A DNA stretch of 64,000 nucleotides from Mesorhizobium sp. M00.F.Ca.ET.216.01.1.1 (GCF_004010325.2 NZ_SADR02000010.1:1-64000); one strand, 5' to 3'. Shown: positions 18,107 to 27,959, counted from the stretch's first letter. Notes: generated by a model from the letters alone, not told the origin. Translations and numbers: made by a program.

Positions 18107-18976
18107 CTATCTCGCAAATCGCTTCGCGCCGACGACGCAGAGCACGACGGCAACCGTGACGGCGACCATGACCGGACTGACCTGCTCGTGCAGCAGCGTC
18201 GCCGCCAGCGCGAGGCCGAAGAAAGGTTGGAGAAGCTGCAACTGTCCAACGGCGGCGATGCCGCCTTGCGCCAGGCCGCGATACCAGAACACAAAACCAA
18301 TCAGCATGCTGAACAGCGAGACATAGGCCAGACCGAGCCACGCCGCCCTGCCGATACCTTCAAGCGACGGCGGTAAGGTGATGAGCGTCAGCGCCAGCGT
18401 GATCGGCAGCGACAGCACGAGCGCCCAGCAGATCACTTGCCAGCCACCGAGCTTGCGGGACAGCTTGGCGCCTTCGGCGTAACCCAATCCGCACACGACA
18501 ATTGCCGCCAGCATCAGCGTGTCGCCGAGCGGCGAAGCCGACACGCCTTGCGTCAACGCGAACCCGGCAACCAGCGCGCTGCCAAGGCACGAAAACAGCC
18601 AGAACGCCGGCCTTGGACGATCACCGCCGCGAAGGACACCGAAGATCGCGGTCGCCAGCGGCAACAGGCCGATGAAAATGATCGAGTGCGCCGAGGTGAT
18701 GTGCTTGAGCGCCAGCGCAGTCAGCAGCGGAAAGCCAACCACGACGCCGAGCGCCACGATGGCCAGCGAGAACAGATCTCGACGCTCCGGACGCTTCTGG
18801 CGAAAGACAAGCAGAAGCGCGAGGCCGAGAATACCTGCACTGGCGGCGCGGGCGACGGTTACGAACGCCGGATCGAAATCCATCACCGCCACTCGCGTTG
18901 CCGGAAGCGAGCCGCTGAAAATCAGGACGCCTATGAATCCGTTGATCCAGCCGCCCGCCGTCTTGTCCATCCACAT
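18107..18976 (-). CDS. DMT-superfamily (EamA) transporter
   Basis: This 289-residue integral membrane protein has about ten hydrophobic helices in two EamA repeats. The repeat ends with QLQLLQPFFGLALAATLLHE, typical of drug/metabolite exporters. It is divergently transcribed from a MocR-type regulator, with a TGACA/TGTCA dyad between them. MocR regulators frequently control a neighbouring divergent transporter, so the exported substrate is probably related to an amino acid or PLP-linked metabolite; this is inference. Confidence 0.9.
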   Translation of the reverse strand: MWMDKTAGGWINGFIGVLIFSGSLPATRVAVMDFDPAFVTVARAASAGILGLALLLVFRQKRPERRDLFSLAIVALGVVVGFPLLTALALKHITSAHSIIFIGLLPLATAIFGVLRGGDRPRPAFWLFSCLGSALVAGFALTQGVSASPLGDTLMLAAIVVCGLGYAEGAKLSRKLGGWQVICWALVLSLPITLALTLITLPPSLEGIGRAAWLGLAYVSLFSMLIGFVFWYRGLAQGGIAAVGQLQLLQPFFGLALAATLLHEQVSPVMVAVTVAVVLCVVGAKRFAR

Positions 18977-19041
18977 GCTCCGATTGGTTCGCCTCTATCG
19001 GGCCAGGCGCATGGTGTCGCCAGAGACAATGAGGTACAATT

Positions 19042-19055
19042 TGACAAAACTGTCA
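19042..19055. promoter_or_regulatory. Perfect dyad between exporter and MocR regulator
   Basis: TGACA-AAAC-TGTCA is a perfect 5-base inverted repeat in the divergent promoter, immediately upstream of the MocR gene. It is a plausible MocR operator and argues for the ATG at 19076 over the one at 19055. Confidence 0.45.
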
Positions 19056-19075
19056 TGGCAGGACGAACGGTACAG

Positions 19076-20479
19076 ATGGACGAACAGCCAGCAAGAAGCG
19101 AGGGGAGCGGGACGCTTGTCGAACGCGTCATGGCAACGGTCAGGCACAGAATCGCAGCGCGTACCCTGACACCCGGAGCACGACTGCCTTCGATCCGGGC
19201 TTTCGCGAAGACCATGCAGGTTTCCAAATCCACCGTGGTCGAAGCCTATGAGCGCCTTGCGGCGGAAGGCGCGATCCGCTCCCGGCCTGGCTCGGGCTTC
19301 TACGCTGCTGGACCACTGGCTCCCTTGTCGCTGGCCGAGATCGGCCCCAGACTCGACCGTGCTGTCGACCCGCTCTGGGTTTCGCGGCTCTCGCTGGAGG
19401 CAGGCGACGACATCCTGAAACCCGGCTGCGGCTGGCTGCCCGCATCATGGATGCCGGAGGCTGCCCTACGTCGGGCGCTGCGCACAGTGGCGCGGGCCGA
19501 TGATGTGACGCTTGTCGATTACGGCACGCCACTCGGATTACCGCCGCTGCGTCATCTGCTCGCGCGGCGCATGGCCGAGCACGGCATCGAGGCATCTCCC
19601 GAACAGATCATGCTGACGGAATCGGGCACGCAGGCCATCGATCTTCTATGCCGCTTCCTGCTCGAACCCGGTGACTCGGTGCTAGTGGATGATCCCTGCT
19701 ACTTCAACTTCCACGCTCTGTTGCGCGCCCATAGGGCCAAGGTGATCGGCATTCCTTACACCCCGTCGGGACCGGATATCGAGCTGTTCGCGCAGGCACT
19801 GATCGAGCACCGGCCGCGCCTCTACATTACCAATTCCGCGCTTCACAATCCGACGGGTGCGATCTTGTCGCCGGTCGTCGCGCATCGATTGCTCAAGCTC
19901 GCCGACCAGTCGGACCTGACGATCATCGAGGACGATATCTTTGCCGACTTCGAACATACGCCCGCGCCCAGGCTGGCGGCGTTCGACGGTCTCAGCCGGG
20001 TTATCCATATCGGCAGCTTCTCCAAGACACTTTCGGCATCGGTGCGCTGCGGCTTCATCGCGGCTCCCCGCGATTGGATGGAAGGACTGACCGACCTGAA
20101 GATCGCCACATCCTTTGGCAGCGGGCGGCTCGCATCCGAACTGGTGCTGACGCTGCTGAAGGACGGCAGCTACCGCAAGCACATGGATTTGCTGCGGGCG
20201 CGGCTTTCACGTGCCATGCACGATACATGCACCCGCCTGAGAGCGATCGGCATCGCACCATGGATAGATCAGCCGGCCGGCATGTTCGTCTGGTGCAGCC
20301 TGCCTGACGGGATGGATGCATCCGATATTGCCCGCCGTGCCTTGTCGGCCAACATTGTGCTGGCGCCCGGCAATGCGTTCAGCCTGTCTCGAACGGCCAG
20401 CCGTTTCCTGCGCTTCAACGTCGCGCAATCGGCGGACGAGAGAATTTTCAAGACGCTGGAAGAGGCGATGTCGCATTGA
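19076..20479 (+). CDS. MocR-family PLP-dependent transcriptional regulator
   Basis: This 467-residue protein has an N-terminal GntR-type winged helix (residues about 13-78: LVERVMATVRHRI, RLPSIRAFAKTM, STVVEAYERL, RPGSGFY) fused to a fold-type I aminotransferase domain. The PLP lysine is Lys317 in HIGSFSKTLS, with SALHNPTG and EDDIFADF also present. These regulators sense PLP or amino-acid-derived ligands. The frame is open upstream to 18437, but that part is antisense to the transporter. The ATG at 19076 is preferred, with 19055 as the alternative. Confidence 0.9.
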   Translation: MDEQPARSEGSGTLVERVMATVRHRIAARTLTPGARLPSIRAFAKTMQVSKSTVVEAYERLAAEGAIRSRPGSGFYAAGPLAPLSLAEIGPRLDRAVDPLWVSRLSLEAGDDILKPGCGWLPASWMPEAALRRALRTVARADDVTLVDYGTPLGLPPLRHLLARRMAEHGIEASPEQIMLTESGTQAIDLLCRFLLEPGDSVLVDDPCYFNFHALLRAHRAKVIGIPYTPSGPDIELFAQALIEHRPRLYITNSALHNPTGAILSPVVAHRLLKLADQSDLTIIEDDIFADFEHTPAPRLAAFDGLSRVIHIGSFSKTLSASVRCGFIAAPRDWMEGLTDLKIATSFGSGRLASELVLTLLKDGSYRKHMDLLRARLSRAMHDTCTRLRAIGIAPWIDQPAGMFVWCSLPDGMDASDIARRALSANIVLAPGNAFSLSRTASRFLRFNVAQSADERIFKTLEEAMSH

Positions 20480-20518
20480 TTCATGCAGTGGCAAAACTGC
20501 CGGCCTGTCGTCCCGCTT

Positions 20519-21016
20519 TCAGACCCCCGCCCGCTTGCGGCGCTCGTAAAGCATGACAAGTGTCTCGGCCGTCAATGCCGGCTTCTGCTCGCCTTCGATC
20601 TCGACGGTGTTGGCGGCCTTCATCAGATATTGGCCCGGGCCCCTGTCCTCCATGGACAGCAGCGTGGTGCGCAGCCTGATTCGGGCGCCGACCCGGACTG
20701 GCGCCAGGAACCGCACCTTGTCGAAGCCATAGTTGAAGGCAGCCTGGGTGTTTTCGGGCACGATGCCCATGCCAAGCGCCAGCGCGCCGATGATCGACAA
20801 CGTCAAATAGCCATGCGCGATCGTGGTGCGGAACGGGCTTTGCCGCTTTGCCCGTTCGGGATCGACGTGAATCCACTGATGATCGCCCGTGCATTCGGCG
20901 AACTGGTCGATACGGCGTTGGTCGACCGTCGTCCATTCCGACACGCCAAGCTCCTGCCCGGCCATCATCCTCAGCTGCTCGAAGGTCGGCGGCGTCCTGG
21001 GCCGTGTTTCCGTCAT
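20519..21016 (-). CDS. MaoC family dehydratase (R-specific enoyl-CoA hydratase-like)
   Basis: This 165-residue hotdog-fold protein has the MaoC active-site segment FAECTGDHQWIHVD (catalytic Asp and His) followed by TTIAHGYLTLS. Members hydrate enoyl-CoA in R-specific fashion, often feeding polyhydroxyalkanoate synthesis. A phasin gene lies just upstream on the same strand, which fits a PHA-linked role, though the 200-base gap leaves co-transcription open. Confidence 0.9.
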   Translation of the reverse strand: MTETRPRTPPTFEQLRMMAGQELGVSEWTTVDQRRIDQFAECTGDHQWIHVDPERAKRQSPFRTTIAHGYLTLSIIGALALGMGIVPENTQAAFNYGFDKVRFLAPVRVGARIRLRTTLLSMEDRGPGQYLMKAANTVEIEGEQKPALTAETLVMLYERRKRAGV

Positions 21017-21219
21017 TCCTATTTTCCCGATCGCTTTGCCTGTCTCCGGACCACGAACGGGCCGCCTCTGTCAATTCGCCCATGCGTGATTCTGGCCCGC
21101 CGGGCGACGGTTTGCTGCGACGGGTTGCGGCCCATCCACACCCATTGCTGCGCAGGAGCTGGAGTAATCGTGACAGATCGAAGTCAGCGAGGCGGAGTGA
21201 ACCGGCGACGAATGAGCCG

Positions 21220-21642
21220 TTACTTCTTCTCGTAGCCGCTGCGGATTTCTTCCATCGCTTCCTTGATGCGGTCGCGCAGGATTTCGACGGATTCGGTGCC
21301 GGACTTCTTCGCCAGCTCGGCCACTTCGCCGGCGTTCTTCAATGCGGTCTCGAAGGATTTTCTGGCGAACTCGGCCTGCTTTGTCATCAATTCCTGCGGA
21401 TTGCCCGGTGTTCTGTAGCTCTGCGCCATGTCGGAGATTTCGCGCAGCGCGTCCTGCAGCATCTCGCGCTGCCTAGACAGCAGCGAGGACGCTCCGGCAG
21501 CACTCGCCTTGGCCGATTTCTCCAGCGCCTCGAGGTTCTTGCGGTGATGGCTGAGGATCGCCTCGACGTTCGGCACCTTCAGGTCGCGGCCGAACCTGCT
21601 GAACATATCAAGGAACGAATCGGAATCCGGTTGTTTTGCCAT
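21220..21642 (-). CDS. Phasin family protein
   Basis: This 140-residue, mostly helical, charged protein (NVEAILSHHRKNLEALEKSA, REMLQDALREISDM, KSFETALKNAGEVAELA) matches the phasin family that coats polyhydroxyalkanoate granules. The ATG at 21642 follows a GGGGAG site; the frame stays open to 21819 only because it overlaps decayed DNA. Its position next to a MaoC hydratase supports a carbon-storage context. Confidence 0.85.
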   Translation of the reverse strand: MAKQPDSDSFLDMFSRFGRDLKVPNVEAILSHHRKNLEALEKSAKASAAGASSLLSRQREMLQDALREISDMAQSYRTPGNPQELMTKQAEFARKSFETALKNAGEVAELAKKSGTESVEILRDRIKEAMEEIRSGYEKK

Positions 21643-21769
21643 GGTCGTTTGCTCCCCTGTTGCTACAAATGCTGCACCACCCCGCGAGAGAATAGCACTA
21701 GAGAGCCCTGTGTCCATTCGGACGCTCAATGGCATCCGCGTCTGGACCAGCCGCGACTCGGGGACCGCC

Positions 21770-22119
21770 TCAATTGGCGAGGAACAGCCGCTCCGCCGTA
21801 TAGAGCACGACACCGGCAAGGCCGCCGATGATCATGCCGTTAAAGCGGATATATTGCAGGTTCTTCGCGGATCTTCTCGCGCATGGCCGCCAGCGCCTCC
21901 TCACCCTCGAACCGGCCGATCACTTTGGTGAACTCGTCGAACATTTTCTGGTGTCGGCGATCGTCGGCCACGGCTGACAGGCAATTCGGCCGCCAGCGGC
22001 ACCTGCTCGATCTCCTCCAACACACGGTTGGTGACGAAACCGGGCAGGCCGGATTGGTCGATGGCGCCAGCGTCTGTAGCACCGGACGGATGACGAAGCG
22101 CGACAGTTCGGCCGCGCGT
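21770..22119 (-). pseudogene. C-terminal remnant of a split DUF445 gene
   Basis: On the minus strand, DUF445 sequence appears in shifting frames: RAAELSRFVIRPVLQTL, then LPGFVTNRVLEEIEQVPLAAEL, then VADDRRHQKMFDEF and LAAMREKIREE. An internal deletion follows, and then the family C-terminus LQYIRFNGMIIGGLAGVVLY ends at TGA 21770-21772. The final motif parallels LQYIRMNGTIVGALVG in the intact DUF445 gene at 22887-24179. At least three frameshifts or deletions are needed, so it is inactive. The matching N-terminal piece is at 28752-28973. Confidence 0.75.
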
Positions 22120-22143
22120 CAGTCGCTAGAGGGTCTTCGGATT

Positions 22144-22743
22144 TCAATTCGTCCGATCGGTTGGCGCTTGCTTTTCGGGGCTGAAGCCGGACAACTGCCT
22201 GACGACGATCGCATAGAAGAGGAGAGATGACGCCGATCCGGCCCATCTGCCCCTTGTCAATTGCAAAATTCCAAGGCCGCCAAAGACGAGCGCAATAAAT
22301 GGATTCTTGAGAATTCGCAGCGCGCCGAACGCGTTCCAGAAGTTTTCGGTGGCGGGACCCAATCCATGGCCTCGCGTCGCCTGATAGGCGGCCAGACCCA
22401 ACAGGCCGATTACGGCTGCTATGTCTCCCTCCAACGCGGGGGTCCCGTCGTCCGCCATGCTGCCGCTCGGAGGCGGCGGCTCTTGGCGAGGCGGCGGCGA
22501 AGATGTCTCCTGCAGGTCGAAGACTTCGCCGTGGGCCGCAATTTTGCGAATCGAGGGCAAATCCGTCTTGTGCTCGATGATAAAGCTTCCGGTCATCGGG
22601 TTCGCCCTCAAACCGGCAATCTCCGGATAATTCGAGAGCTTGTCGATTGCCGAGCGGAAATAGGACACGTCGCCGCGGAAATCGGAAACTCTCACCCGAA
22701 GGCGGCCCGACATGGTGTGTTCGACTGTTGCTTTGGGAAGCAT
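22144..22743 (-). CDS. HMA-like domain membrane protein lacking CxxC
   Basis: This 199-residue protein begins with an HMA-like (HMA2/HMAL) fold: VEHTMSGRLRVRV, AIDKLSNYPEIAGLRANP, GSFIIEH. No CxxC metal motif is present. A Pro-rich linker (about 85-95) follows, and the C-terminal half has two hydrophobic segments (GDIAAVIGLLGLAAYQ and NPFIALVFGGLGILQ). It shares the H-x(3)-G-R-x-K/R pattern with the gene at 24289-24777 and with the N-terminus of the P-type ATPase. It is divergent from the intact DUF445 gene. Function is unknown; association with the ATPase is inferred. Confidence 0.75.
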   Translation of the reverse strand: MLPKATVEHTMSGRLRVRVSDFRGDVSYFRSAIDKLSNYPEIAGLRANPMTGSFIIEHKTDLPSIRKIAAHGEVFDLQETSSPPPRQEPPPPSGSMADDGTPALEGDIAAVIGLLGLAAYQATRGHGLGPATENFWNAFGALRILKNPFIALVFGGLGILQLTRGRWAGSASSLLFYAIVVRQLSGFSPEKQAPTDRTN

Positions 22744-22886
22744 GACTCGCCTGCTCGTTGGAACCCTGTTTGCGCCCCGATGCCAGCTGGTCTTTTCGCC
22801 GCACTCCTTTGTATTGCCTTCAGCCTCGCATATCGAGGAGTCTTGCACCAGAGTACTCTGCTCACAGATTATCCAGGAATCTCGGT

Positions 22887-24179
22887 ATGCCGGCAGATTC
22901 GTCTTCTCCCCTTTCAGTCCCCGAACAATTCACTGACGCGAGCGCCGGGGACGACCAAATCGCCATTCGGCGCCAGCGTCGCAACCGCGCCTTCGCTAAC
23001 GGTCTCCTTGGCTCAATGGCAGCAATCGTAGTAACCACGCATTGGGTAGATAATCCGGGCTTCGCGACATTGCTGCTGCGGTCAGGCGCCGAGGCTGGCG
23101 TGGTCGGGGGGCTGGCCGACTGGTTTGCCGTCACGGCGCTGTTTCGCCACCCTTTGGGTGTCCCGATTCCGCATACCGCTATCATCCCGAGTAGCAGGGA
23201 TCGCATTGCCAGAACGCTCGGGCGCTTCATCGAGCGGCATTTCCTCACGGCGGACGTTGTCCTTGCCAAGTTGCGCAGTGTTGGTGTCGGACACCGCTTC
23301 GCCACCTGGATTGCTCTTCCTTCCAGTGCCGATGCGATCGCCGATACGATCGTGGACGCACTTCCATACCTGATCCGATCTGCGGGAAGCCCTGACCTGC
23401 TGAACTTCGCCCATCGCACGCTTGGCGAACAACTTCGGCAAGCAGACTTTACGCCTGTCCTTGGCCGCGTCCTTCATGCGTTGACGGTCAGCGGAGAAGC
23501 CGACGTCGTATTCGACCGCGCCATCCAAGTTGCCGAAAAATTACTCCAGGAGAACAGCGGCCAGATCGAAAAACTTGTGCAGGAACGCAGTCGCTGGTGG
23601 ATTCCGAAGACCATAGACCGTCGGATAGCTGCTGCGCTTATTTCAGGTGTGATCGAAGTATTGCACAAGCTGCAGGAGCCTGAAGGTGACGCGCGGCTGA
23701 AATTCCGGGAAGCAATTTTGGACCTTATCCACACCCTGCAAACGTCTCCCGAGCAGCGGGAGCAGATAAACGCAGCCAAAAACCGTTTGCTCGAGCATCC
23801 TGGAATTCAGGCATGGCTCGGTTCAATCTGGACCGACCTGTCGGAGCTTGCTCTACAGGATTTGCAAACGCCTTCGTCGAAGACGCGCGCGAGCCTTCAG
23901 CGTGGGCTTTCACTGTTCGGACAGGCGCTTGCAACCGATGAGGCAATGCAGAAACACCTCGACTCTGCGCTGGAACGCTTGGCGCTCTATATCGTCACGT
24001 GGCGCGGCGAGATCAGCTCCTTCTTCAGCGACGTCGTCAGGAACTGGGACACGAAAGCTCTATCGGATCGCCTCGAGTTGGTGGTCGGGAGCGATCTTCA
24101 ATACATCCGCATGAATGGAACCATCGTAGGCGCGCTCGTCGGATGCCTCCTCTACCTCGGAACATGGGCAATTTCCTGA
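22887..24179 (+). CDS. DUF445 family membrane protein
   Basis: This 430-residue protein has one N-terminal hydrophobic stretch (GLLGSMAAIVVTTHW), the family signature GVVGGLADWFAVTALFRHPL at about 65-85, PIPHTAIIP, a long helical middle, and a C-terminal membrane segment (RMNGTIVGALVGCLLYLG). The family's role is unknown, though it is predicted to be envelope-associated. The ATG at 22887 follows AGGAATCTCGGT. This copy is diverged from the resident DUF445 gene whose remnants flank the island, and its base composition looks lower in GC than nearby genes. Confidence 0.88.
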   Translation: MPADSSSPLSVPEQFTDASAGDDQIAIRRQRRNRAFANGLLGSMAAIVVTTHWVDNPGFATLLLRSGAEAGVVGGLADWFAVTALFRHPLGVPIPHTAIIPSSRDRIARTLGRFIERHFLTADVVLAKLRSVGVGHRFATWIALPSSADAIADTIVDALPYLIRSAGSPDLLNFAHRTLGEQLRQADFTPVLGRVLHALTVSGEADVVFDRAIQVAEKLLQENSGQIEKLVQERSRWWIPKTIDRRIAAALISGVIEVLHKLQEPEGDARLKFREAILDLIHTLQTSPEQREQINAAKNRLLEHPGIQAWLGSIWTDLSELALQDLQTPSSKTRASLQRGLSLFGQALATDEAMQKHLDSALERLALYIVTWRGEISSFFSDVVRNWDTKALSDRLELVVGSDLQYIRMNGTIVGALVGCLLYLGTWAIS

Positions 24180-24288
24180 GAGAATCGTGCTGCCCAACAA
24201 ACCCTGCGACTGTCATCAAGCTTTTGTGAAAATCTCCTATCTCGCTCGCGAATGGTCGCCTTGGCGGCATCAAAGTGAGCGAATCGAG

Positions 24289-24777
24289 ATGCATCTTCAA
24301 AAAACCGCCCGTGTCATTCACCGCACACCGGGCCGTCTACGGATCAAAATTCCCGCTGCACGCAATCAGGTCGCGTTTTTCGCCAATCTGCAGCGAGAGC
24401 TTCTCGGTGCGGAGGGCATATCCAGCGTGACCGTCAATCCCACGGCTGCAAGCCTGGTGATCAGGCACGACCGTCGTGTCGATCCGTTGGCTGTGTGCCG
24501 CGGCATTCCTTATCTGGCGGTTGAATCGTCTGTTTATCCGCCTGTCGTGACGAATCATCGGGCTGACGCAACGAGTGCGCGCGAACTGGACCTGGTGTTC
24601 CTGCTGGCAAAGCTTCTGCCTCTCGTCTTCGCGAGGCATCCCGCTGCCCAACTGGCAGAGGTCCTCGCCGAACCGGTGCTTCGTGCGGTTGTCGGCACCA
24701 TGATGCGGCCGCAGTCGCATCGATCGTCGACTGTGGCGTATGAGCAAGCCGAAGAACCTATGCCGATCGCAGCGTAA
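24289..24777 (+). CDS. HMA-like domain protein lacking CxxC
   Basis: This 162-residue protein has an N-terminal HMA-like domain (RVIHRTPGRLRIKI, GAEGISSVTVNPTAASLVIRH) with no CxxC, followed by a C-terminal region with one hydrophobic patch (LLAKLLPLVFARHP). It lies 109 bases after DUF445 in the same direction and is convergent with the P-type ATPase, whose N-terminus carries a related domain. It may be an accessory or regulatory partner of the ATPase; that is inference. Confidence 0.7.
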   Translation: MHLQKTARVIHRTPGRLRIKIPAARNQVAFFANLQRELLGAEGISSVTVNPTAASLVIRHDRRVDPLAVCRGIPYLAVESSVYPPVVTNHRADATSARELDLVFLLAKLLPLVFARHPAAQLAEVLAEPVLRAVVGTMMRPQSHRSSTVAYEQAEEPMPIAA

Positions 24778-24791
24778 GGCCGGGGGTGCAA

Positions 24792-27700
24792 TTACACCGG
24801 TGCCGGAAGGTTTGTCTGCTCCTTGGCGCGGTTCCAGACCAACTCGCCGTCGACGGTATCACGTCGCGATTTCATCCATTCCATTGCCAGGAAGGGAAGA
24901 GTTCCGCCGACGAGGGTAATTATGGCGTCTGTTCCGGTGATCGGCGCTATCCCGAGAAGCCTTCTCACAAACGGAATTAAGAGGCAGCCGGCCTGAACGG
25001 CCATGGATCCCCCAAGGATCAAGGAGAGCGCGCGATTGGGCCGTCGCGGGCTGCGATCAAAGATACTGTGCCTATCTGAACGCGATGTGATGGCATGAAG
25101 AAGCTGGGCCATCACCAGGCTTTCGAAAGTCATGGTCCTCGTGATTGGAGAATCCAATCCATAGCGCGTGGCGCCGAGAAGGCTCACCGCCAGCGCTCCG
25201 CCGCTTATGATCGCAGACTGAGCGGCGAGCCGCCCGATTTCCCCGCGCCGCAATATCGCCGTGTGGTCTTCTTTCGGCGCCTGCCGAAGAATGTCAGGTT
25301 CAGGCGCTTCCATCGCCAGTCCGATGCCGGGCAGCACGTCCGAGATGAGGTTTATCCAGAGGAGTTGCATCGGCGAGAGCGGCGCTCCGATGCCGACCGA
25401 AGTGCCCGCCAGAACCAGCAGTACCTCGCTGAGGTTAGTGCTGACGAGGTAGCGAATGGTCTTCCGAATGTTGCGGTGGGTCGTGCGGCCTGTTTCGATG
25501 GCGGTGGCGAGACCGCCGAGACTACCGGTGTTGATGATGACATCCGCGATTTCCCTTGCGGCATTCATGCTCTGCTGCTGGCCGATCGCAACGCCTACGT
25601 CTGCAGCCTTCAACGCAGGGCCGTCATTCACTCCGTCACCAACCATTGCTACGGTTACACCTGCTTCCTGAAGAGAGCGAACGATTTGCAGCTTTTGCGC
25701 CGGGCTGACGCGACTGAACGCATGCGCGCGCCGAGCTGTCTGGGCAAGCTCGCCCGAAGACATTTCTTCGAGGTCCCCGCCATCGACAATCTCCACCTCG
25801 CCTCGACCGTTCAGCCCGATAAGCTCGCTAACGGCAGCTGCCGTTGCCTTCTGATCACCCGTGAGCATGATCGTCTGAATGCCGGCCTCGTGCAGTTGGC
25901 CCATCAGTTCGCTGGTACCCGGACGCACCTGATCAGCCATCCCAACCAGCCCGAGCCAGGCAAGGTCTCGACCATTATGCCCATTCGGCTTGGAACCTGT
26001 GGCCTGTCCACGCGCGACGCCCAGTACGCGAAGAGCCTGAGATGCCATTTCGAGATTTACTTTCCCGATGGCGGCGCGCCGTTCCGGAGTGAGTTCTCGC
26101 TCGGTGCCGTCTGGCAAGATTTCGGTGCGGCAACGCGCCAGAACCTCCTTCGGGCTCCCTTTCATGGCGGTCAGCGTCCCATCTTCCATTGCATGTTGCG
26201 TTACCATGAAGCGATAGGTTTCGCTCCTGCGCTGAACCGATATCCGTGCAAAGCGCTTACGCAGAGATGCAGCGTCCACGCCACCGTCGAGAGCGGCCTG
26301 GACGAGGCAGCTGTCGGTAGGCGAGCCGTTCAAACGCAATCCTTCTTCCGTCTGAACAATCTCGGCATCGTTGCACAGGCAGCATACTTCCAGCAGGTTG
26401 CGCAACGCGTTCTGCGCGCCCCTATCCCCATTGATCGAGTAGGCATTGTCGCCAATCCTGATCGTATCGACATCGATGTGACCAAGGGTCAGCGTTCCCG
26501 TCTTGTCGAAGCAAACAACCCGCGCTGCCGCAAGCGTCTCGACGGCATCTAGCTTGCGGATCAGAACACCTTCGAGACGCAGTTTCTCGATGCCAAGAGC
26601 AAAGGTGGTCGTCGCCACCATCGGCAGACCTTCAGGGACTGCTGCGACGGCAACGGACATCGCCGAGCGGGCCATCTGGAGAAGATCAATGCCACGCAGC
26701 CAGCCTAAAGAGAAAAGGCATGCGCAAGCGCCCAATGTCAGCCAGCCGAGCCGCTGTCCGAGGTCCTTAAGCTCCCTTTGGAGCGGCGTTTCAGGGGTGA
26801 GCGTTGCGCCGACCAGCCGCTGTATTCGTCCCGCTTGCGTGAGCGAACCTGTCGCCACCACGATCGCGCGCCCGCCGCCTCCAGTCACGATAGTTCCGCG
26901 ATAGATCATGTTCGAACGGGTCCCAAGAGGCACGTTCACCCGTTCGATGGCACCCACAGTCTTCTGAATGGGTGCGCTTTCGCCCGTCAGCAGGGCTTCA
27001 CTAATGGTCAAAGCCTCCTCACTCAGCAGACGCGCATCGGCCGGGACAACGTCTCCCCTTTGCACCGTAAGAACGTCCCCGGGAACGATCTCCTGAACTG
27101 GGACAGCGGCAATGACGCCTTCGCGCATAATCTGTGCGGTTTGGGGCCCCTTCGCTCCCAAACTTTGGATCGTCCGTTCCACACGACTTTCGGTTTGGTA
27201 GCCGATGACAGCGTTCAAGCCGACAACTGCGAGAATCACGGCGGCTTCGAATGCGCCGCCGGTGAGAATGGAGACCGATGCGGCACCAAGAAGCATTGCG
27301 ACCGGCAAGCTTTGAAATTGGTCCGCAAGAATGCTCGCGCTTGACCGTGGCTGAATGTTTTCGAGGATATTGGGGCCGGTGCTTGCCAACCGCCGCAGAG
27401 CTTCATCTCCTGGCAGGCCCGCGTCTGCCGAAGCCTCCAGCTTGAAACACGACTGTTTTGGCGAAAGCGTATGCCACTCCGGGCCGGCATCGGGCATCTC
27501 GCCCGGTGCAATGATCTCACCTCGCAATAAAGCTGCGAGATAATCGATGATGGAATCGAGGCCTGACGTTACTTCAAATTGGACGACGACATTTCCGGTC
27601 ACGTCGCTCGCGCTGATGCTGGACACGCCAGGCGCCGCGTGGCCTCCCCGCTCCAACAGAGTCTTGACGGAACTTGAGCCTTGCAATCCGCCGATTTTCA

Positions 27701-27794
27701 GCTTGGCCCGACCCGGGACTAATGTATGGATCCGGGTTATGGACACGGCGCTACGACTATTGGACGCCTCGGGATTCCCCGACTCGGCATGCAT
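24792..27794 (-). CDS. Cation-translocating P-type ATPase with N-terminal HMA-like domain
   Basis: This protein of about 1000 residues has an HMA-like N-terminus without CxxC (TLVPGRAKLKIGG, 25-90) and a cation-ATPase N-terminal segment (110-160). TGES is at 270-273, the phosphorylation site CFDKTGTLT has Asp430, and MVGDGVNDGPALKAADVG follows, with a large C-terminal membrane part (LWINLISDVLPGIGLA). Membrane helix 4 reads AAVPEGLPMV, the PEGL signature of P2 (Ca/Na-type) pumps, and no CPx motif is present, so it is not a classical copper pump. The transported ion is unknown. The frame extends to 27860; the ATG at 27794 is used. Confidence 0.88.
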   Translation of the reverse strand: MHAESGNPEASNSRSAVSITRIHTLVPGRAKLKIGGLQGSSSVKTLLERGGHAAPGVSSISASDVTGNVVVQFEVTSGLDSIIDYLAALLRGEIIAPGEMPDAGPEWHTLSPKQSCFKLEASADAGLPGDEALRRLASTGPNILENIQPRSSASILADQFQSLPVAMLLGAASVSILTGGAFEAAVILAVVGLNAVIGYQTESRVERTIQSLGAKGPQTAQIMREGVIAAVPVQEIVPGDVLTVQRGDVVPADARLLSEEALTISEALLTGESAPIQKTVGAIERVNVPLGTRSNMIYRGTIVTGGGGRAIVVATGSLTQAGRIQRLVGATLTPETPLQRELKDLGQRLGWLTLGACACLFSLGWLRGIDLLQMARSAMSVAVAAVPEGLPMVATTTFALGIEKLRLEGVLIRKLDAVETLAAARVVCFDKTGTLTLGHIDVDTIRIGDNAYSINGDRGAQNALRNLLEVCCLCNDAEIVQTEEGLRLNGSPTDSCLVQAALDGGVDAASLRKRFARISVQRRSETYRFMVTQHAMEDGTLTAMKGSPKEVLARCRTEILPDGTERELTPERRAAIGKVNLEMASQALRVLGVARGQATGSKPNGHNGRDLAWLGLVGMADQVRPGTSELMGQLHEAGIQTIMLTGDQKATAAAVSELIGLNGRGEVEIVDGGDLEEMSSGELAQTARRAHAFSRVSPAQKLQIVRSLQEAGVTVAMVGDGVNDGPALKAADVGVAIGQQQSMNAAREIADVIINTGSLGGLATAIETGRTTHRNIRKTIRYLVSTNLSEVLLVLAGTSVGIGAPLSPMQLLWINLISDVLPGIGLAMEAPEPDILRQAPKEDHTAILRRGEIGRLAAQSAIISGGALAVSLLGATRYGLDSPITRTMTFESLVMAQLLHAITSRSDRHSIFDRSPRRPNRALSLILGGSMAVQAGCLLIPFVRRLLGIAPITGTDAIITLVGGTLPFLAMEWMKSRRDTVDGELVWNRAKEQTNLPAPV

Positions 27795-27959
27795 CCTACG
27801 GCATCCTTGAGCTGACCGTTGTACCGAACTCCACCGCGTGGGCTGGCTGGGCAAAACCACTGTGCCCGCGGTGGATTCCTTTGAGGCAACGAGTAGATGG
27901 CCTGGCGTATTGCAAAGCCCTCACGCCGGCCACGACCCGTTTCAGACGAATGTTGGTGC

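Noticed and set aside
24792..27794. Copper (CPx-type) exporting ATPase
   Set aside because: There is no CPx motif in the membrane helix and no CxxC in the N-terminal domain; PEGL points to a P2-type pump.
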